From: CAYZXL01 sp964482435
GTDB lineage: Bacteria; Auribacterota; JABMQX01
Direction: 5' to 3'
NCBI GenBank assembly: GCA_964482435.1
Contig: CAYZXL010000013.1
Location: forward strand, 1 to 64,000
Length of the DNA stretch: 64,000 nucleotides
Shown here: one piece after another, positions 52,295-61,710 of the stretch
Layout of the letters: each line of letters begins with the position of its first letter
Numbering within the stretch: position 1 is the stretch's first letter
Translations under genes and position numbers: made by a program
The notes under the pieces: model-generated
Told to the model about the DNA's origin: nothing
The model's input: the letters and a program-made list of their open reading frames with translations, nothing else
Database searches by the model: none

Positions 52295-52612
52295 ATGAAA
52301 TTCTTTATCCCACTCGTCAGGGACGACCAGGTGGCGGAAGAAGTGCTCGACGGGACCAAGAAGCACCTTAAGGAGATGGGACTGGTGGTTGGGGATAGGA
52401 GAACATTCAGAATCAGACATAAACACGAGGGGAAAGACTGCGTGGTCGAGGTCGGACAACCGCACCCGGTAACGGGAGAGATTGTCGTTGCGATTCTGGA
52501 GTCTCCCGTCATGAATCTTTTCTTGGTCTGTACCCCTAACCGAGGGGTACAAAGAGGCGAGCCTATACTTGTTGGGCATAAGAACGCTTCGTCAGTGACG
52601 GATTTTGAATAG
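52295..52612 (+). CDS. Hypothetical 105-residue protein
   Basis: ATG 52295 with AGGAGGG at 52284-52290. MKFFIPLVRDDQVAEEVLDG, then an alpha/beta-like sequence with FRIRHKHEGKDCVVEVGQPH and VVAILESPVMNLFLVCT. Soluble, no signal peptide. Family not recognised. It lies between the integrase relic and the 52911 promoter, so it may be part of a mobile cargo. Confidence 0.65.
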   Translation: MKFFIPLVRDDQVAEEVLDGTKKHLKEMGLVVGDRRTFRIRHKHEGKDCVVEVGQPHPVTGEIVVAILESPVMNLFLVCTPNRGVQRGEPILVGHKNASSVTDFE

Positions 52613-52910
52613 GCCGTGCAAAAGAGCACGAAATTCGCCTGATGTGGTGAGATTTGCTGTGGGGGCAACCTTGCCTTTGGCGGGTGTGGCTGTATTTAAG
52701 GGGTAGAGCTTGTAGAGGTGGCCCCGCCGTCTCGGCGGCAGACCGGAGTGCCTATGGGCCTCGGCACCGGGGGCAGGACGCGCTGCCGCCAATGGCCGGA
52801 CAAGATGCCAGGGGTAGGTGCGGGTCCAGGCGCGGGGCGCTGGCAACTCTGGTGCAATCGCCGGGTGCACGCGCGCTCAAGTAGAGGGATGCCGCCCTCT
52901 GGTTCATTTC
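52613..52910. other. Intergenic region upstream of the PIN module
   Basis: About 300 bp of GC-rich sequence with no supported gene or RNA. Confidence 0.45.
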
Positions 52911-52939
52911 TTGACAATTTGTCGGGCATTTGCTAAAGT
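52911..52939 (+). promoter_or_regulatory. Promoter within a palindromic block, copy 2
   Basis: TTGACA 52911-52916, 17 nt ending TTTGC, TAAAGT 52934-52939, followed by TTTGTCAA. The block from 52911 to about 52946 differs from 27002-27037 at only four positions, and again has inverted TTGACAA/TTGTCAA ends around the promoter. Confidence 0.7.
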
Positions 52940-53054
52940 TTTGTCAACGGGTTGCCGAAGGGCCGGCAAAGGCCCCGACAAGCTGTGTTCGGCGGAGGAA
53001 CCGGCGATGACACCTTGCCGTTGAAGCGGTCGGAAGAAGGTCGAGGAAAAACGC

Positions 53055-53082
53055 TTGACAACGGTGCTTTGGCACCTAATAT
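53055..53082 (+). promoter_or_regulatory. Second promoter of the PIN module
   Basis: TTGACA 53055-53060, 16-nt spacer, TAATAT 53077-53082; start about 60 nt before the small ORF. Confidence 0.65.
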
Positions 53083-53148
53083 GTTTAGTCGCAGGCGGGA
53101 AAAGAAAGCCAACAGTCAAACCAATGACGGTTTGCGAGAGGTATGCGT

Positions 53149-53319
53149 ATGAACAACGAGAAATCTGCAAAACGCGCGCAAAATTACTCGTTTGAAGCAA
53201 ACGTTCAGAAGCTTATGGGAAAAGCGTGGGATAAACTCTCGGAACAAGAGAAAGAGACTATACACGAATTGAGCGAGTGTAAAAAGGGCGGCGGGCCTCC
53301 CCCACCCGACGAAAGATAA
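53149..53319 (+). CDS. Hypothetical 56-residue protein, possible antitoxin
   Basis: ATG 53149 with GAGAGG seven bases upstream (an in-frame ATG at 53143 would add two residues). MNNEKSAKRAQNYSFEANVQ, a helical middle (KLSEQEKETIHELSECKKGG) and a proline tail PPPPDER. It ends 11 bp before a PIN-domain gene, the usual place of a VapB-like antitoxin, but it does not show a known DNA-binding fold. Confidence 0.5.
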   Translation: MNNEKSAKRAQNYSFEANVQKLMGKAWDKLSEQEKETIHELSECKKGGGPPPPDER

Positions 53320-53330
53320 AACCCAACCTT

Positions 53331-53978
53331 GTGATCTATTATCTGATTGACGCTTCGGTTGCAGCCGAGTTTTATCGGCCTCCGGCTTCACTGAAGCCCG
53401 AACACCTCGAACTTCAGGAACGTATTGTCGCGCAGAAGTACTCCAAGAACGCTCTGCTGTACATCCCCGCTTTCTGCATTCCAGAAGTCTTTAACACTTT
53501 CGCCAAATGGTGGATTCGACAAGAATCCGTTTTTGCTTCGCAAGAGCAATATGAAAAAACCTGTAAGCTCTTCGGCGTCCACATCCACGACAGAGAGCTA
53601 TTTTACTCGTACGACCTTACTCGTTATCACAATCTGCGTTGTCATTCAATTTTTCCGGTGGAGCACAGGTTCAAGACGGAATTTGATGTTACTGGTTTGC
53701 CCAAGACTGCGAAAGCCGGCGAATTAGACAAGAAACTCAAAGAACTCGACCAGTACGACCATGTGGGGAAGCATTATCTTAGCGCTTTTGACATTCTGAT
53801 CATTGCAATGGGAATGGAACTCGAAATGTTACTCGGCAAAAAGGTTCACCTTCTGACAAATGATGAACGTCTTGCAAAGATATGCCAGGTCAAACCGGAA
53901 TTCCCCAAGTCTCACTATTGGAGGAAGTTGTTAAGTTCCCAACTGCCTCGGACTAATTGCCGCCATCTTCCTTCGTAG
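53331..53978 (+). CDS. PIN-domain protein, putative VapC-like toxin
   Basis: 215 residues from GTG 53331. Four acidic positions of the PIN nuclease site are visible: Asp7 (YLIDASVAAEF), Glu52 (IPEVFNTF), Asp154 (SAFDILIIAM) and Asp178 (LLTNDERL). VapC proteins are about 130-150 residues, so this one is longer, with an insertion between residues 75 and 145. It would be a Mg-dependent RNase. The preceding 56-residue ORF is the candidate antitoxin. The gene stops 47 bp before an insertion sequence and appears complete. Confidence 0.78.
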   Translation: MIYYLIDASVAAEFYRPPASLKPEHLELQERIVAQKYSKNALLYIPAFCIPEVFNTFAKWWIRQESVFASQEQYEKTCKLFGVHIHDRELFYSYDLTRYHNLRCHSIFPVEHRFKTEFDVTGLPKTAKAGELDKKLKELDQYDHVGKHYLSAFDILIIAMGMELEMLLGKKVHLLTNDERLAKICQVKPEFPKSHYWRKLLSSQLPRTNCRHLPS

Positions 53979-54025
53979 CTCATCTCAAGTCAATCAGGAC
54001 ACCCAGCGCCAGAATACTGGAGAAC

Positions 54026-55483
54026 GGGTGCGGCTACTTTTCAGTGGCATTTCAAGCCGCCTCCCTTTGCTGTTGTCTGAGGCGGCGTTTGTGCCACAGG
54101 GTGATGGATTGTCTTGTGGAATCCCAGAGGGTGGAAAAGCTCGCGTCCCTCAGAGCGCATCGCACGCGTAAGACCTGCTCTGCTCCTCTTTTGCTCCACC
54201 GCATCCCGGACTGTTTGCAGCGGGCCTGCACCAGCACCTTACAGTCCGCCTCCACCTCCCCGCTTCCTATTGGCAGCCTGAGCTCACGATACCGCGGGTA
54301 GTCCACTCGATCCCGGTTGTTGGTGAGATAGGTGATCAGCTCGTGCTTGGCTTGTCGTTTGCTCTCGGACCGGACGACCAATTTCTCGACTTCGTCCAGC
54401 CCCCGGTATACCTTCCCCTCTTTCATGGTCTGACGCATTTGGGCTGCCCACTGCCGGCTCTCCTCGGTCCCTTCCCCGAACACCTCGTTGGCGCACTTGC
54501 TGACGTGCTCGGACAGGTGATACCAGTCGAGGGTCTGCACGGCATCCGGGAAGTGCAACTCCGCGATGGCCCGGATCCAATGACTCCCGTCGCTCAGGAA
54601 AGCCCTCCGCGACGCTTGCCGGTACCCGTGCTGGCAGGCCTTGCGCCAAAGGTCCGCCCCGAAACGCTCCACGTCTGCGAAGCGGGCAATGCTGCTCTTT
54701 CGCTTCCTCCCCTTCTCCTCACTGCACACCGTCCCCACCCGCACCTCGTGCCAGTCCCCATCGGCGTGAACCATCGTCCCGTCCGCAAAAACGCAGCAGC
54801 GCTCCGGGGCTTGCTCGGATGCCCGAAGGGGAATCACCTTCCCCCTCAGCCCTGCCTCTGCTTCTTCGTCGTCCCGCTCCAGCCAGAACTCACCCACCAT
54901 CTGCGTCAACTTCTCAACAAACCTTTTGCTGACCTGGATCCCATGATCACGCCGCAGGTGCTCCGCCGCCTGTTCGTACGGCCTTTCTCCAGCTTCTTGC
55001 ACCACCACTCGCCCCGCCTCAGGGCTTATCGCCAGTCCTCCCACCGTCACCTCCTCGTCCAGAGGGAAAAAAAGACTTCCCGCACTCCTCGCACCACCAG
55101 CGTTTCCTTTTCACCACCACCTCCCCACCCTTGCACACGACCTGCTTATCCCTCTGCTCCTTCTGACGCATCTTCCCCCCGCAGTGCGGACACAACGGCC
55201 TCGACGAATCGTCCTTTGCCCCGTCACACCAACTCTGCAGTAACTTCGCCTGCAACTCCTCCGTCGCTTCCACTACAGCCCTTTCCACCTCCCGGAATGC
55301 TCGCAGAGAGTCGGGCATCTTCGCCGACACCCTCTCCACCATCTCTAAGGCGCCTTTGCGCAGCTCCTCCTTCAGTCGCTCTTTATCCATTTCCGACTAC
55401 TCCTTTCCTTGCCCAACTCTTCGCTTCCGCAAAAACATCATACTCCCCACCTCCAAATCCGCCACTGAAAAGTAGCCACACCC
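54026..55483 (-). mobile_element. ISKra4-family insertion sequence
   Basis: Terminal inverted repeats GGGTGCGGCTACTTTTCAGT (54026 on) and GGGTGTGGCTACTTTTCAGT (inward from 55483) differ at one position over the first 20 bases and agree through GTGGC. The element is 1458 bp and encodes one transposase on the minus strand. No convincing target duplication flanks it. Confidence 0.9.
54052..55390 (-). pseudogene. ISKra4-family transposase, frameshifted
   Basis: The N-terminal part runs from ATG 55390 (MDKERLKEELRKGALEMVER, then zinc ribbon CPHCGGKM...CEECGKSFF) in one frame. The rest runs from about 55065 to 54052 in another (VTVGGLAISPEAGRVVVQEA, FADGTMVHADGDWHEVRVG, LSDGSHWIRAIAELHFPDAV, DWYHLSEHV, IGSGEVEADCKVLVQARCKQ). 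The catalytic Asp residues and the final Glu-region look intact. The break falls at a run of seven T (A7 at 55067-55073 on the plus strand); six T would restore one continuous protein of about 445 residues. It is therefore a recent indel, transcriptional slippage or a sequencing error. Confidence 0.85.
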
Positions 55484-55733
55484 TAACGAAGTCCTCGTGA
55501 AAAAGCTCTGTGATTTCTTCACCATTCGGCGCTTTTTGAAGTCCGCTCACCGGTCCACCACGCCCGACAAGTCCTGACTGCATTGGGAATCGCCGACCTG
55601 AAGCCCCCAGGCTCCACAAGGCACAACAACTGTGCTCCCACACCTCAAAAAGCCCCCGGGATGACAAATTGAAAATCGGCCCTTTGGAAACCGACGAGTT
55701 ACGACAACAACCGCCAAGCGTTCGCCAAGGCGC

Positions 55734-58700
55734 TTACCATCGGAAGAATCGGTATGGGTCATCCCATTCTTCCGGTTGGTCGAGATAGAGGCCATCCAGC
55801 CAGCGTCTTTCCGATTTAGCAGCGTCCACGGGATGGTGAAAGCGGTCCAGAAGCGGCGTGGACCCGGCGACTCCCATGTTCGCCAGCAAGCGAGAAACGA
55901 GGAAGGACGCTCGCCGGTAGGTCCGCTTGAGATTGGACTGCTTGCTGCCGTCAAACTGCCAGGGTGCGAGTTGGCAAAAAACGACGTTCGCGTTCTGCGC
56001 CCTGGCCAGGACGCCATCGCCGATGACCGTGGCGCCTCTAGAGACGAGGGGCAGTTCCCGCGGGTCGCGGTTGTGGACATCCGCCGGCCCCACTCCCGCC
56101 AGCAGAGAGTTCGCGCCAAACGGCTCGAAAAAGGAGGCGATGTGTTCCTGTTTCCTCATGCGGACCTCGAAGGGCAAGAACCCGTTCGCATCCTGCTCGT
56201 CGAGCCCGAGGGCCAGCAGGTTGCCGCCCCCTTTCAGGAAATCGGCGATGGCGGCCGGATTTCCGGCAAGCTTCTCCCCGCCACCGGATCCCACCACGAG
56301 GACCTCGTCGGCAGGCAGCTTCCCGCCCTCGTAGGTACCCAGGGAGACGCCTGCGAATTCCAGATGCTTCTTTCCGGCAGCATCGCCGACATAGACGGCA
56401 TTCCGGCTCGGAGCCGGCTTCCAGACCGACACGTACTGGAGTATGTTCCGTGCGAGCGTCTCCGCCGCTGGCTCGGTCTCGGTCCGCCCGGTCACGTCCA
56501 TCTGGCAGAAGATTACTATACCCTTGCCTTCACGGTTCTCCATGAGCGGGCTGTACTGAAGACTGTAGCCGCCGTCGAGGATCGGCAGGAAATCGCCCCG
56601 TGCGGGCTTCTCGATGAGAACGGAGGCGACGTTGCCGCGGTTGCCGCAGCGCCACAACCGCGTGACCGGTATGTCGCACCACTGGACGGTCGTACCATAA
56701 CGGGGCCGCATTTCGTACTTGAGCCGCGACGGCAGAATCGTCGCCTCGCCTCGCCAGTCGCGCAGATGCTCGGCAGTGATTCCGGTTAGAAGGGGATGAT
56801 CAGGCACCCGCACGAAGACTTGCCTCAACCCGTACTCCTCCACGCGGAACCCGAATCGCTTCTCCAGAACATCCGGTGTCTGCTCAAACATAAGCACCCT
56901 TAGACCGTCGCGTACGCGGCTGATGTCAGGCGCCGGTTCCCCGACCGTGAGCGCGGCCTTGCCCACAATGAGGATGTCATACCCGGACAAATCAGTGCTG
57001 GCCTCCACGGGTTGGTATTGGACGTCCATCCCGTTCAATAGCTTCTCGGTCTCACCTTTGGGGTCGAACAGCGCGACCTTCGCGACCAGATGAGGAGCCT
57101 GTGGGCGCGGCATGACGTTGATTGAGAAGGAGTCCGTCTGGGGCTCGCCATTGCTGAACGTGACGGTCATGCTGAGTTCGTACTTGCCGGGCGCGAGCGT
57201 CGTTGGCAATTCGAATCGCAGCGGGATGCGTTCTTGCTGGCCCGTCGCTACAGTGACCTTGTTCTTGCCGACGACGGACTGAGGCAGCCCGAACGACCAC
57301 TCGCATTCGCACTTCACGGTTTCGCGGGAGTTATTGATGATGATGACCTGTTTCTCGACCGTCTCACCAGGGTAGAAATTGTGGTCTTTGCTGGTGAATC
57401 GAGCGGGCTTGCCGCCGATGTAAGCCAGCAGCGGTTGGTTGTTGCGGATCAGGGCCTGGGCGGCAGCCGTAGCGATCCAGTCGGAGCGCTCGAAGGCCAG
57501 GTCCATCCGTTCGTACCGCTGCTCCAGGTAGTCCGGACTGAAGCCTGGCCGCTGAAGGTTCTCCCAATCCACCTGGAATTGCTTGCGGCTCCTGTCCACA
57601 CCATCGCGTAACTTCCAGAAATGCTCGTGCTCCCACGGGGAGATGGCGGACACTCCCCAGGTGCGAAAGGCCCGCCAGTTGTCCGTCAGGTACATGGCAA
57701 ACACGGGGTATCGTTCGTCGAAACGGCTCGAATCCACCGCGAAGGGATAATCCCAACGGTGCCACAGATTGCCGGCTCGGAACTGCCTGGCCTCCCAGCG
57801 CAGATTTGCCTTCTCCGGCTCGCTGATCTGAAACGCCTGGTCCCCGAAGAACTGCGCATTCCACTCAGCGAGACAGAATTCCCACGGCACCATGGCGCTG
57901 CCGAATTCGCGCTGCCCTTTGTACCACCCGCGGTACATCGTCCAGTCCCACGTAAACGGCGCGCCGTATTCACAGGTGAACACTGGCTTGACGCCCTCCA
58001 TAGCCCAGTGCTCGAACCAGTCGGACATCTCCTGAATCGGGACGAAGTTCGGGTAGAAATTTATCGCGTGCATCGAGCCGAGGTTGCCCGAAGCGTGATG
58101 ATAAACGATGCGGCCTGGGTCCAGGTGTTTCACGATTGCCTCGGCCCGCAGCGCCTGCTTTGCGTTCCTCAAGGCCCACGTGTCGCGAGCATCCTGGATG
58201 CCGTCTATCATGTCCGGGTTCATGTCCTCGTTGTAGCCCGTGGCGTTGTGGCTCATGGAATACATCACGACTGAAGGGTGGTTCTGCGCGGCGCGCACGT
58301 AGAACTCCGCGTGGCGGGCATAGCCGTTGTTCTCATCCGCGTCGGGGGCCTGCCAATCGTAGTGGCTGAAATGCGGCTGGGAAAACGATACGAGCATCCC
58401 CACGTCATCCGCTGCCCTCAGGACCTCCTCAAAACCCAGATGCGAGCCAGGCTCGCAGCCGTAGTTGTGAGTATAGACGAAGTTGATTCCAAAACTCTTG
58501 AGGCGCTCCAGGCTCTCGCGGGCGGCCTCGTAGTTGGCCTGCGCCGCGCCGACCTCGGCGTTGTCAAGCGGCACCGCGGAGAGAAAGATGCGAGTGCCGT
58601 TGAGGAAGAAGTCCCGGCCTTCGATCCAGAGCTCGCGGAACCCGAAGCGCACGGTCCAGCCGGTGTCCAGCACGTTTCCCGCGGCGTCCAGAAGCGAGAC

Positions 58701-59633
58701 CTCAAGGTCGTATGTGTTTTGAGGCGTGTGGATGTCCCAGAGCTTATCGGGCATCCATTCTTGTGTGGACGCGATGCGGCCCTCTTTGAGATCGCTCCCC
58801 TGGAATCCCCGGCTCGCAAGTTCCTTGATGCTGCGGCCGTCCTTCGTGATCCGCGCACGAAAGGCGTACTGTGCATTCGCTGCCAGGCCCTCGAGCGCCA
58901 CGTCGAACGTGAACTCCTGCGTGCGCACCGACGTGTCCACCCTCACGTCGGCGATCCGCGGCCCAGGCGGCGTGCTTACTAAGTAAACGTCGCCACACAA
59001 ACCCCGCCGAGCTACCGAACCCTTGACTTCTCTGGCGGAAGCGGTGTCGGTGTAGGAGAGCATGACGCCCTTCAGCGGCATGGCTACCACGAGCAAACTG
59101 AGCCTGTGGGTGCCGCCAGGATGGCACATCAAGGTGAGATCCACCTCGCCTCCCGGAAACCGGATTTCGTCCGCCCTCCTGCCATCCACGAATACAGCCG
59201 CGTAGGAATTCAGATACTCGATGCAGACGGCAATGCGGCGGCCGGCCCAATGGCTGGGGATCGTAATCTCCCGCTCGTACCAGGCCGCAGTGATACCGCC
59301 CAGCCTCTGATTCCTCCAGCTCGGATGAGCGTAAACCGTCTGGCTCTCTTTCTGCATGTAATCGGTGATGCCGGGCCAGCACCCTGGGACCTTGAAATAG
59401 CCCCAATTCCACGCGGGCGCCTGTTCCGATTGCGCTTCCGCCGGCTGCCACCGCCAAAGCCCGTTGATGCAGACCCGCTCGCGGACAGGCGTAGTCTCAT
59501 GATATGCCTTGTTCAGGTCCCACACAGCCTTCACACCCAACGGCAAGGCCACGGCGGATTGTTCCGCGGCGATTCCCGGGTGCACAGTTGCCTCGACGAA
59601 CAAAATAACTGTCAGGACCATCAACTTTTTCAT
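55734..59633 (-). CDS. Secreted glycoside hydrolase family 2-like protein
   Basis: 1299 residues from ATG 59633 (AAGGAG six bases upstream), signal peptide MKKLMVLTVILFVEATVHPG. Residues about 65-200 form the GH2 sugar-binding jelly roll (RVCINGLWRWQPAE, GYFKVPGCWPG, AAWYEREITIPSHWAGRRIA), then an Ig-like domain. A TIM barrel follows with FFLNGTRIFLSA, NFVYTHNYGCEPGSHLGFEE, NHPSVVMYSMSHNATGY and PVFTCEYGAPF, and two C-terminal Rossmann-like parts (YDILIVGKAAL; FLKGGGNLLALGLDEQD). The nucleophile Glu in TCEYG is present, but the acid/base Glu of the usual NE pair is Asn (SHNA). Probable exported glycosidase or a non-canonical relative; probably in one operon with the gene upstream at 59707. 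Confidence 0.85.
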   Translation of the reverse strand: MKKLMVLTVILFVEATVHPGIAAEQSAVALPLGVKAVWDLNKAYHETTPVRERVCINGLWRWQPAEAQSEQAPAWNWGYFKVPGCWPGITDYMQKESQTVYAHPSWRNQRLGGITAAWYEREITIPSHWAGRRIAVCIEYLNSYAAVFVDGRRADEIRFPGGEVDLTLMCHPGGTHRLSLLVVAMPLKGVMLSYTDTASAREVKGSVARRGLCGDVYLVSTPPGPRIADVRVDTSVRTQEFTFDVALEGLAANAQYAFRARITKDGRSIKELASRGFQGSDLKEGRIASTQEWMPDKLWDIHTPQNTYDLEVSLLDAAGNVLDTGWTVRFGFRELWIEGRDFFLNGTRIFLSAVPLDNAEVGAAQANYEAARESLERLKSFGINFVYTHNYGCEPGSHLGFEEVLRAADDVGMLVSFSQPHFSHYDWQAPDADENNGYARHAEFYVRAAQNHPSVVMYSMSHNATGYNEDMNPDMIDGIQDARDTWALRNAKQALRAEAIVKHLDPGRIVYHHASGNLGSMHAINFYPNFVPIQEMSDWFEHWAMEGVKPVFTCEYGAPFTWDWTMYRGWYKGQREFGSAMVPWEFCLAEWNAQFFGDQAFQISEPEKANLRWEARQFRAGNLWHRWDYPFAVDSSRFDERYPVFAMYLTDNWRAFRTWGVSAISPWEHEHFWKLRDGVDRSRKQFQVDWENLQRPGFSPDYLEQRYERMDLAFERSDWIATAAAQALIRNNQPLLAYIGGKPARFTSKDHNFYPGETVEKQVIIINNSRETVKCECEWSFGLPQSVVGKNKVTVATGQQERIPLRFELPTTLAPGKYELSMTVTFSNGEPQTDSFSINVMPRPQAPHLVAKVALFDPKGETEKLLNGMDVQYQPVEASTDLSGYDILIVGKAALTVGEPAPDISRVRDGLRVLMFEQTPDVLEKRFGFRVEEYGLRQVFVRVPDHPLLTGITAEHLRDWRGEATILPSRLKYEMRPRYGTTVQWCDIPVTRLWRCGNRGNVASVLIEKPARGDFLPILDGGYSLQYSPLMENREGKGIVIFCQMDVTGRTETEPAAETLARNILQYVSVWKPAPSRNAVYVGDAAGKKHLEFAGVSLGTYEGGKLPADEVLVVGSGGGEKLAGNPAAIADFLKGGGNLLALGLDEQDANGFLPFEVRMRKQEHIASFFEPFGANSLLAGVGPADVHNRDPRELPLVSRGATVIGDGVLARAQNANVVFCQLAPWQFDGSKQSNLKRTYRRASFLVSRLLANMGVAGSTPLLDRFHHPVDAAKSERRWLDGLYLDQPEEWDDPYRFFRW

Positions 59634-59706
59634 GTCTTGCTCCTTTTCAGCAGTGCTGGAATGCTCCGGCACGCCCTTGCCGGATGAGTCGCCTCATTTG
59701 CCACAG

Positions 59707-61089
59707 TCACCTCTTGTCTCTGCGGAACTCGCGAAGGCACTCCTGCGCGAGAGGGAAGGTCTGGCTCCGGGGCCTCTTGTCCAGGCAGTAGGTGACTACG
59801 CCATCGCACTTGCCGTCCTTCCAAGCTTGCAGGGAGACGCGGAGCCACTCGGCAATGCGTTCAGGCGTCGCTGGGTCGCCGTGGCGCAGGCGAAACTCGT
59901 CTTCGGCGCCCGCCGTCATGGAGACGAAGGGAATGTGAAAACGCCGTTGGCCCATCTTCGCCTGGCCGCCGAAACCCACCTCGAATGCCCCTTGCCGGGC
60001 CACCTCCCACTTCCGCGGCTCGGCCAGGTCGGCTACAGGCCGCAGATTCTCCGCGCGCAACTCGCTCAGATGCCAGCGCACGCCGAAGTTGCTCACCCCC
60101 TTCTTATCAAGAAGCCGAAACGCCAGCGTGATGTTGGTTTTGCCGCGCACGTGTGGGGTCACGTCCACAGTGATGTTCCGCCCGGTGAGCGGTCCCCCCG
60201 CCACGTCCTCTTCCCACACGACTGTTCCATCCACGAGCAGTTGCTTAAAGTGGTAGCCGGCGGTTTCCGCCGTGAAATCGTCTCGCTCGCGGAAGTGGAG
60301 CACGTATCGGTCGCCGGGCAGCACTTTGGCGGACTGACCGGCCATCACGAAATCGCCCGTGCGCGAGGGCGTGCCCCACGGGTAACCGAGTTCGCCAGGC
60401 GGAACGACGACCGCGTCGTTAAGAATGGCCCACGTCCACTCGATCTCGTCGCGGTCCTGCAAATAAGCCACGACCACGCCGTCAATCACCTCGCGGTAGT
60501 CCTCCACGAACTTGGCTCGCAGTTCGTTGAGGTACATCAGCGGCAGGAAGGCCAATCGCGGGTTGATCGGCTTGGACCGCCTCTGAAGGTCACGCAGATA
60601 GTCAGGCGTGAAAAACTCGTGGTTGGCATAGAAATCGTCTATCACCCACGCTGTCAGGTTGGGGTGGGACAGCGAGAGCCGCGCGATTTCCTCAGCCCAG
60701 CGCGGGTAGTCCAGCCGGAACGGCTCCGAATACTGGCTGCCGTACCTCGGCGGGCTTTCCGACGGGGGCACCAGATAAACCCAGACCTCGATGCCCGCTT
60801 GGGCTGCCTTGGGCAGGAACACCTTCAAGTCATCCCAGTCCGTGGCCGCGTGCCAGACGAGCCAGTAGTACGTGGTGACGCCTAATTCCTTCAGGCGCGT
60901 CACCATCGCGTCAGTGTCCACGCGGCCGTCCGCGCGGCGGAGTTCGGAGTTGTAGTCAGCAAAGTGGCGTGGGAAAAGCCCCTGAGCCAGCGACGGCTTC
61001 TCGCCTTGTGGTTCAACTGGCCGGAGCGCGGGGGCGCCCAGCAAGCCCAGCAGAATCATCGCAGGAAGAAAAGTGGTTCGCATCTGCAT
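59707..61089 (-). CDS. Secreted TIM-barrel-like protein, putative glycosidase
   Basis: 460 residues, signal peptide MQMRTTFLPAMILLGLLGAP. TRLKELGVTTYYWLVWHAAT, IEVWVYLVPPSESPPRYGSQ, NLTAWVIDDFYANHEFFTPD and VIDGVVVAYLQDRDEIE describe a (beta/alpha)8 barrel with acidic residues at strand ends. A beta-sandwich insert (VLHFRERDDF, NITVDVTPHV) follows, and KCDGVVTYCLDKR closes the barrel. I cannot name the family. It precedes the GH2-like gene by 73 bp on the same strand, so both may act on one carbohydrate. Confidence 0.7.
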   Translation of the reverse strand: MQMRTTFLPAMILLGLLGAPALRPVEPQGEKPSLAQGLFPRHFADYNSELRRADGRVDTDAMVTRLKELGVTTYYWLVWHAATDWDDLKVFLPKAAQAGIEVWVYLVPPSESPPRYGSQYSEPFRLDYPRWAEEIARLSLSHPNLTAWVIDDFYANHEFFTPDYLRDLQRRSKPINPRLAFLPLMYLNELRAKFVEDYREVIDGVVVAYLQDRDEIEWTWAILNDAVVVPPGELGYPWGTPSRTGDFVMAGQSAKVLPGDRYVLHFRERDDFTAETAGYHFKQLLVDGTVVWEEDVAGGPLTGRNITVDVTPHVRGKTNITLAFRLLDKKGVSNFGVRWHLSELRAENLRPVADLAEPRKWEVARQGAFEVGFGGQAKMGQRRFHIPFVSMTAGAEDEFRLRHGDPATPERIAEWLRVSLQAWKDGKCDGVVTYCLDKRPRSQTFPLAQECLREFRRDKR

Positions 61090-61289
61090 GGTCAGAAATC
61101 CAAGAGGTCCTTCCGGGTTTTCCGCGTTGCTTGCGGAATTTGGGGTCGCGCGGGCGGTTAGCCCGCGAAAAGCCGGGAAACAATCTAATCAATCTCGCGG
61201 ACAATTAAAATCACAATTTCGGACTAATGGGTTAGTCAGGGGCGCACGGGCGTTGCGGAGGTCCGAAGTTGTCGGTGGCACGGGAGTGC

Positions 61290-61530
61290 AGCCCTTTTCG
61301 AGTGCGGCAGCGGCAGGTGCCGCTTTGTTTCGCCGAAGCGCGGCTTCGGCGCCCACAGAGTATTCGCCGCGCGGAGCACACAGGACACAAAGGCGGCAAC
61401 GCCGCAGGGAAACCAGAACTCTCCGCGCTCTCTCTGTGCGCCGTGGTTACCAGAAAACCGGGAGCTTCCCTCTCTGAGATGCAAGCTGAAGCTGCGCTTC
61501 AGCACTCCACAGGCGCAGTCCCGTTTCTCC
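61290..61530. repeat. Repeat-rich intergenic segment
   Basis: Contains a perfect hairpin CGCCGAAGC-GCG-GCTTCGGCG (61331-61351) and GCAGAG/CTCTGTGCG-type arms (CGGAGCACACAGGACACAAA near 61374; CTCTCTGTGCGCCGTGGTTA near 61430). A further 7-bp stem CGCGGGC/GCCCGCG lies at 61149-61167. No gene is supported between 61090 and 61710. Confidence 0.5.
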
Positions 61531-61710
61531 CCCGCCCATAACTACTAAGGAGATACCGAGTAATTTTCAATCTTCTTGACATGGGTGGCTGGGCGGCGTA
61601 GCTTTTCCGCGTAGGGGGAGCAGCACCCGAAGCGATGTTCCGTCCTCCCCTCATACGGGGAGCCGGGGTGCGGGCCCCTGCCACTCACTCATGAATGAGG
61701 GAGTTCTGCC

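Noticed and set aside
54016..55493. Target-site duplication around the insertion sequence
   Set aside because: Flanks GGAGAAC and TAACGAAG share at most AAC; no convincing 8-9 bp duplication.
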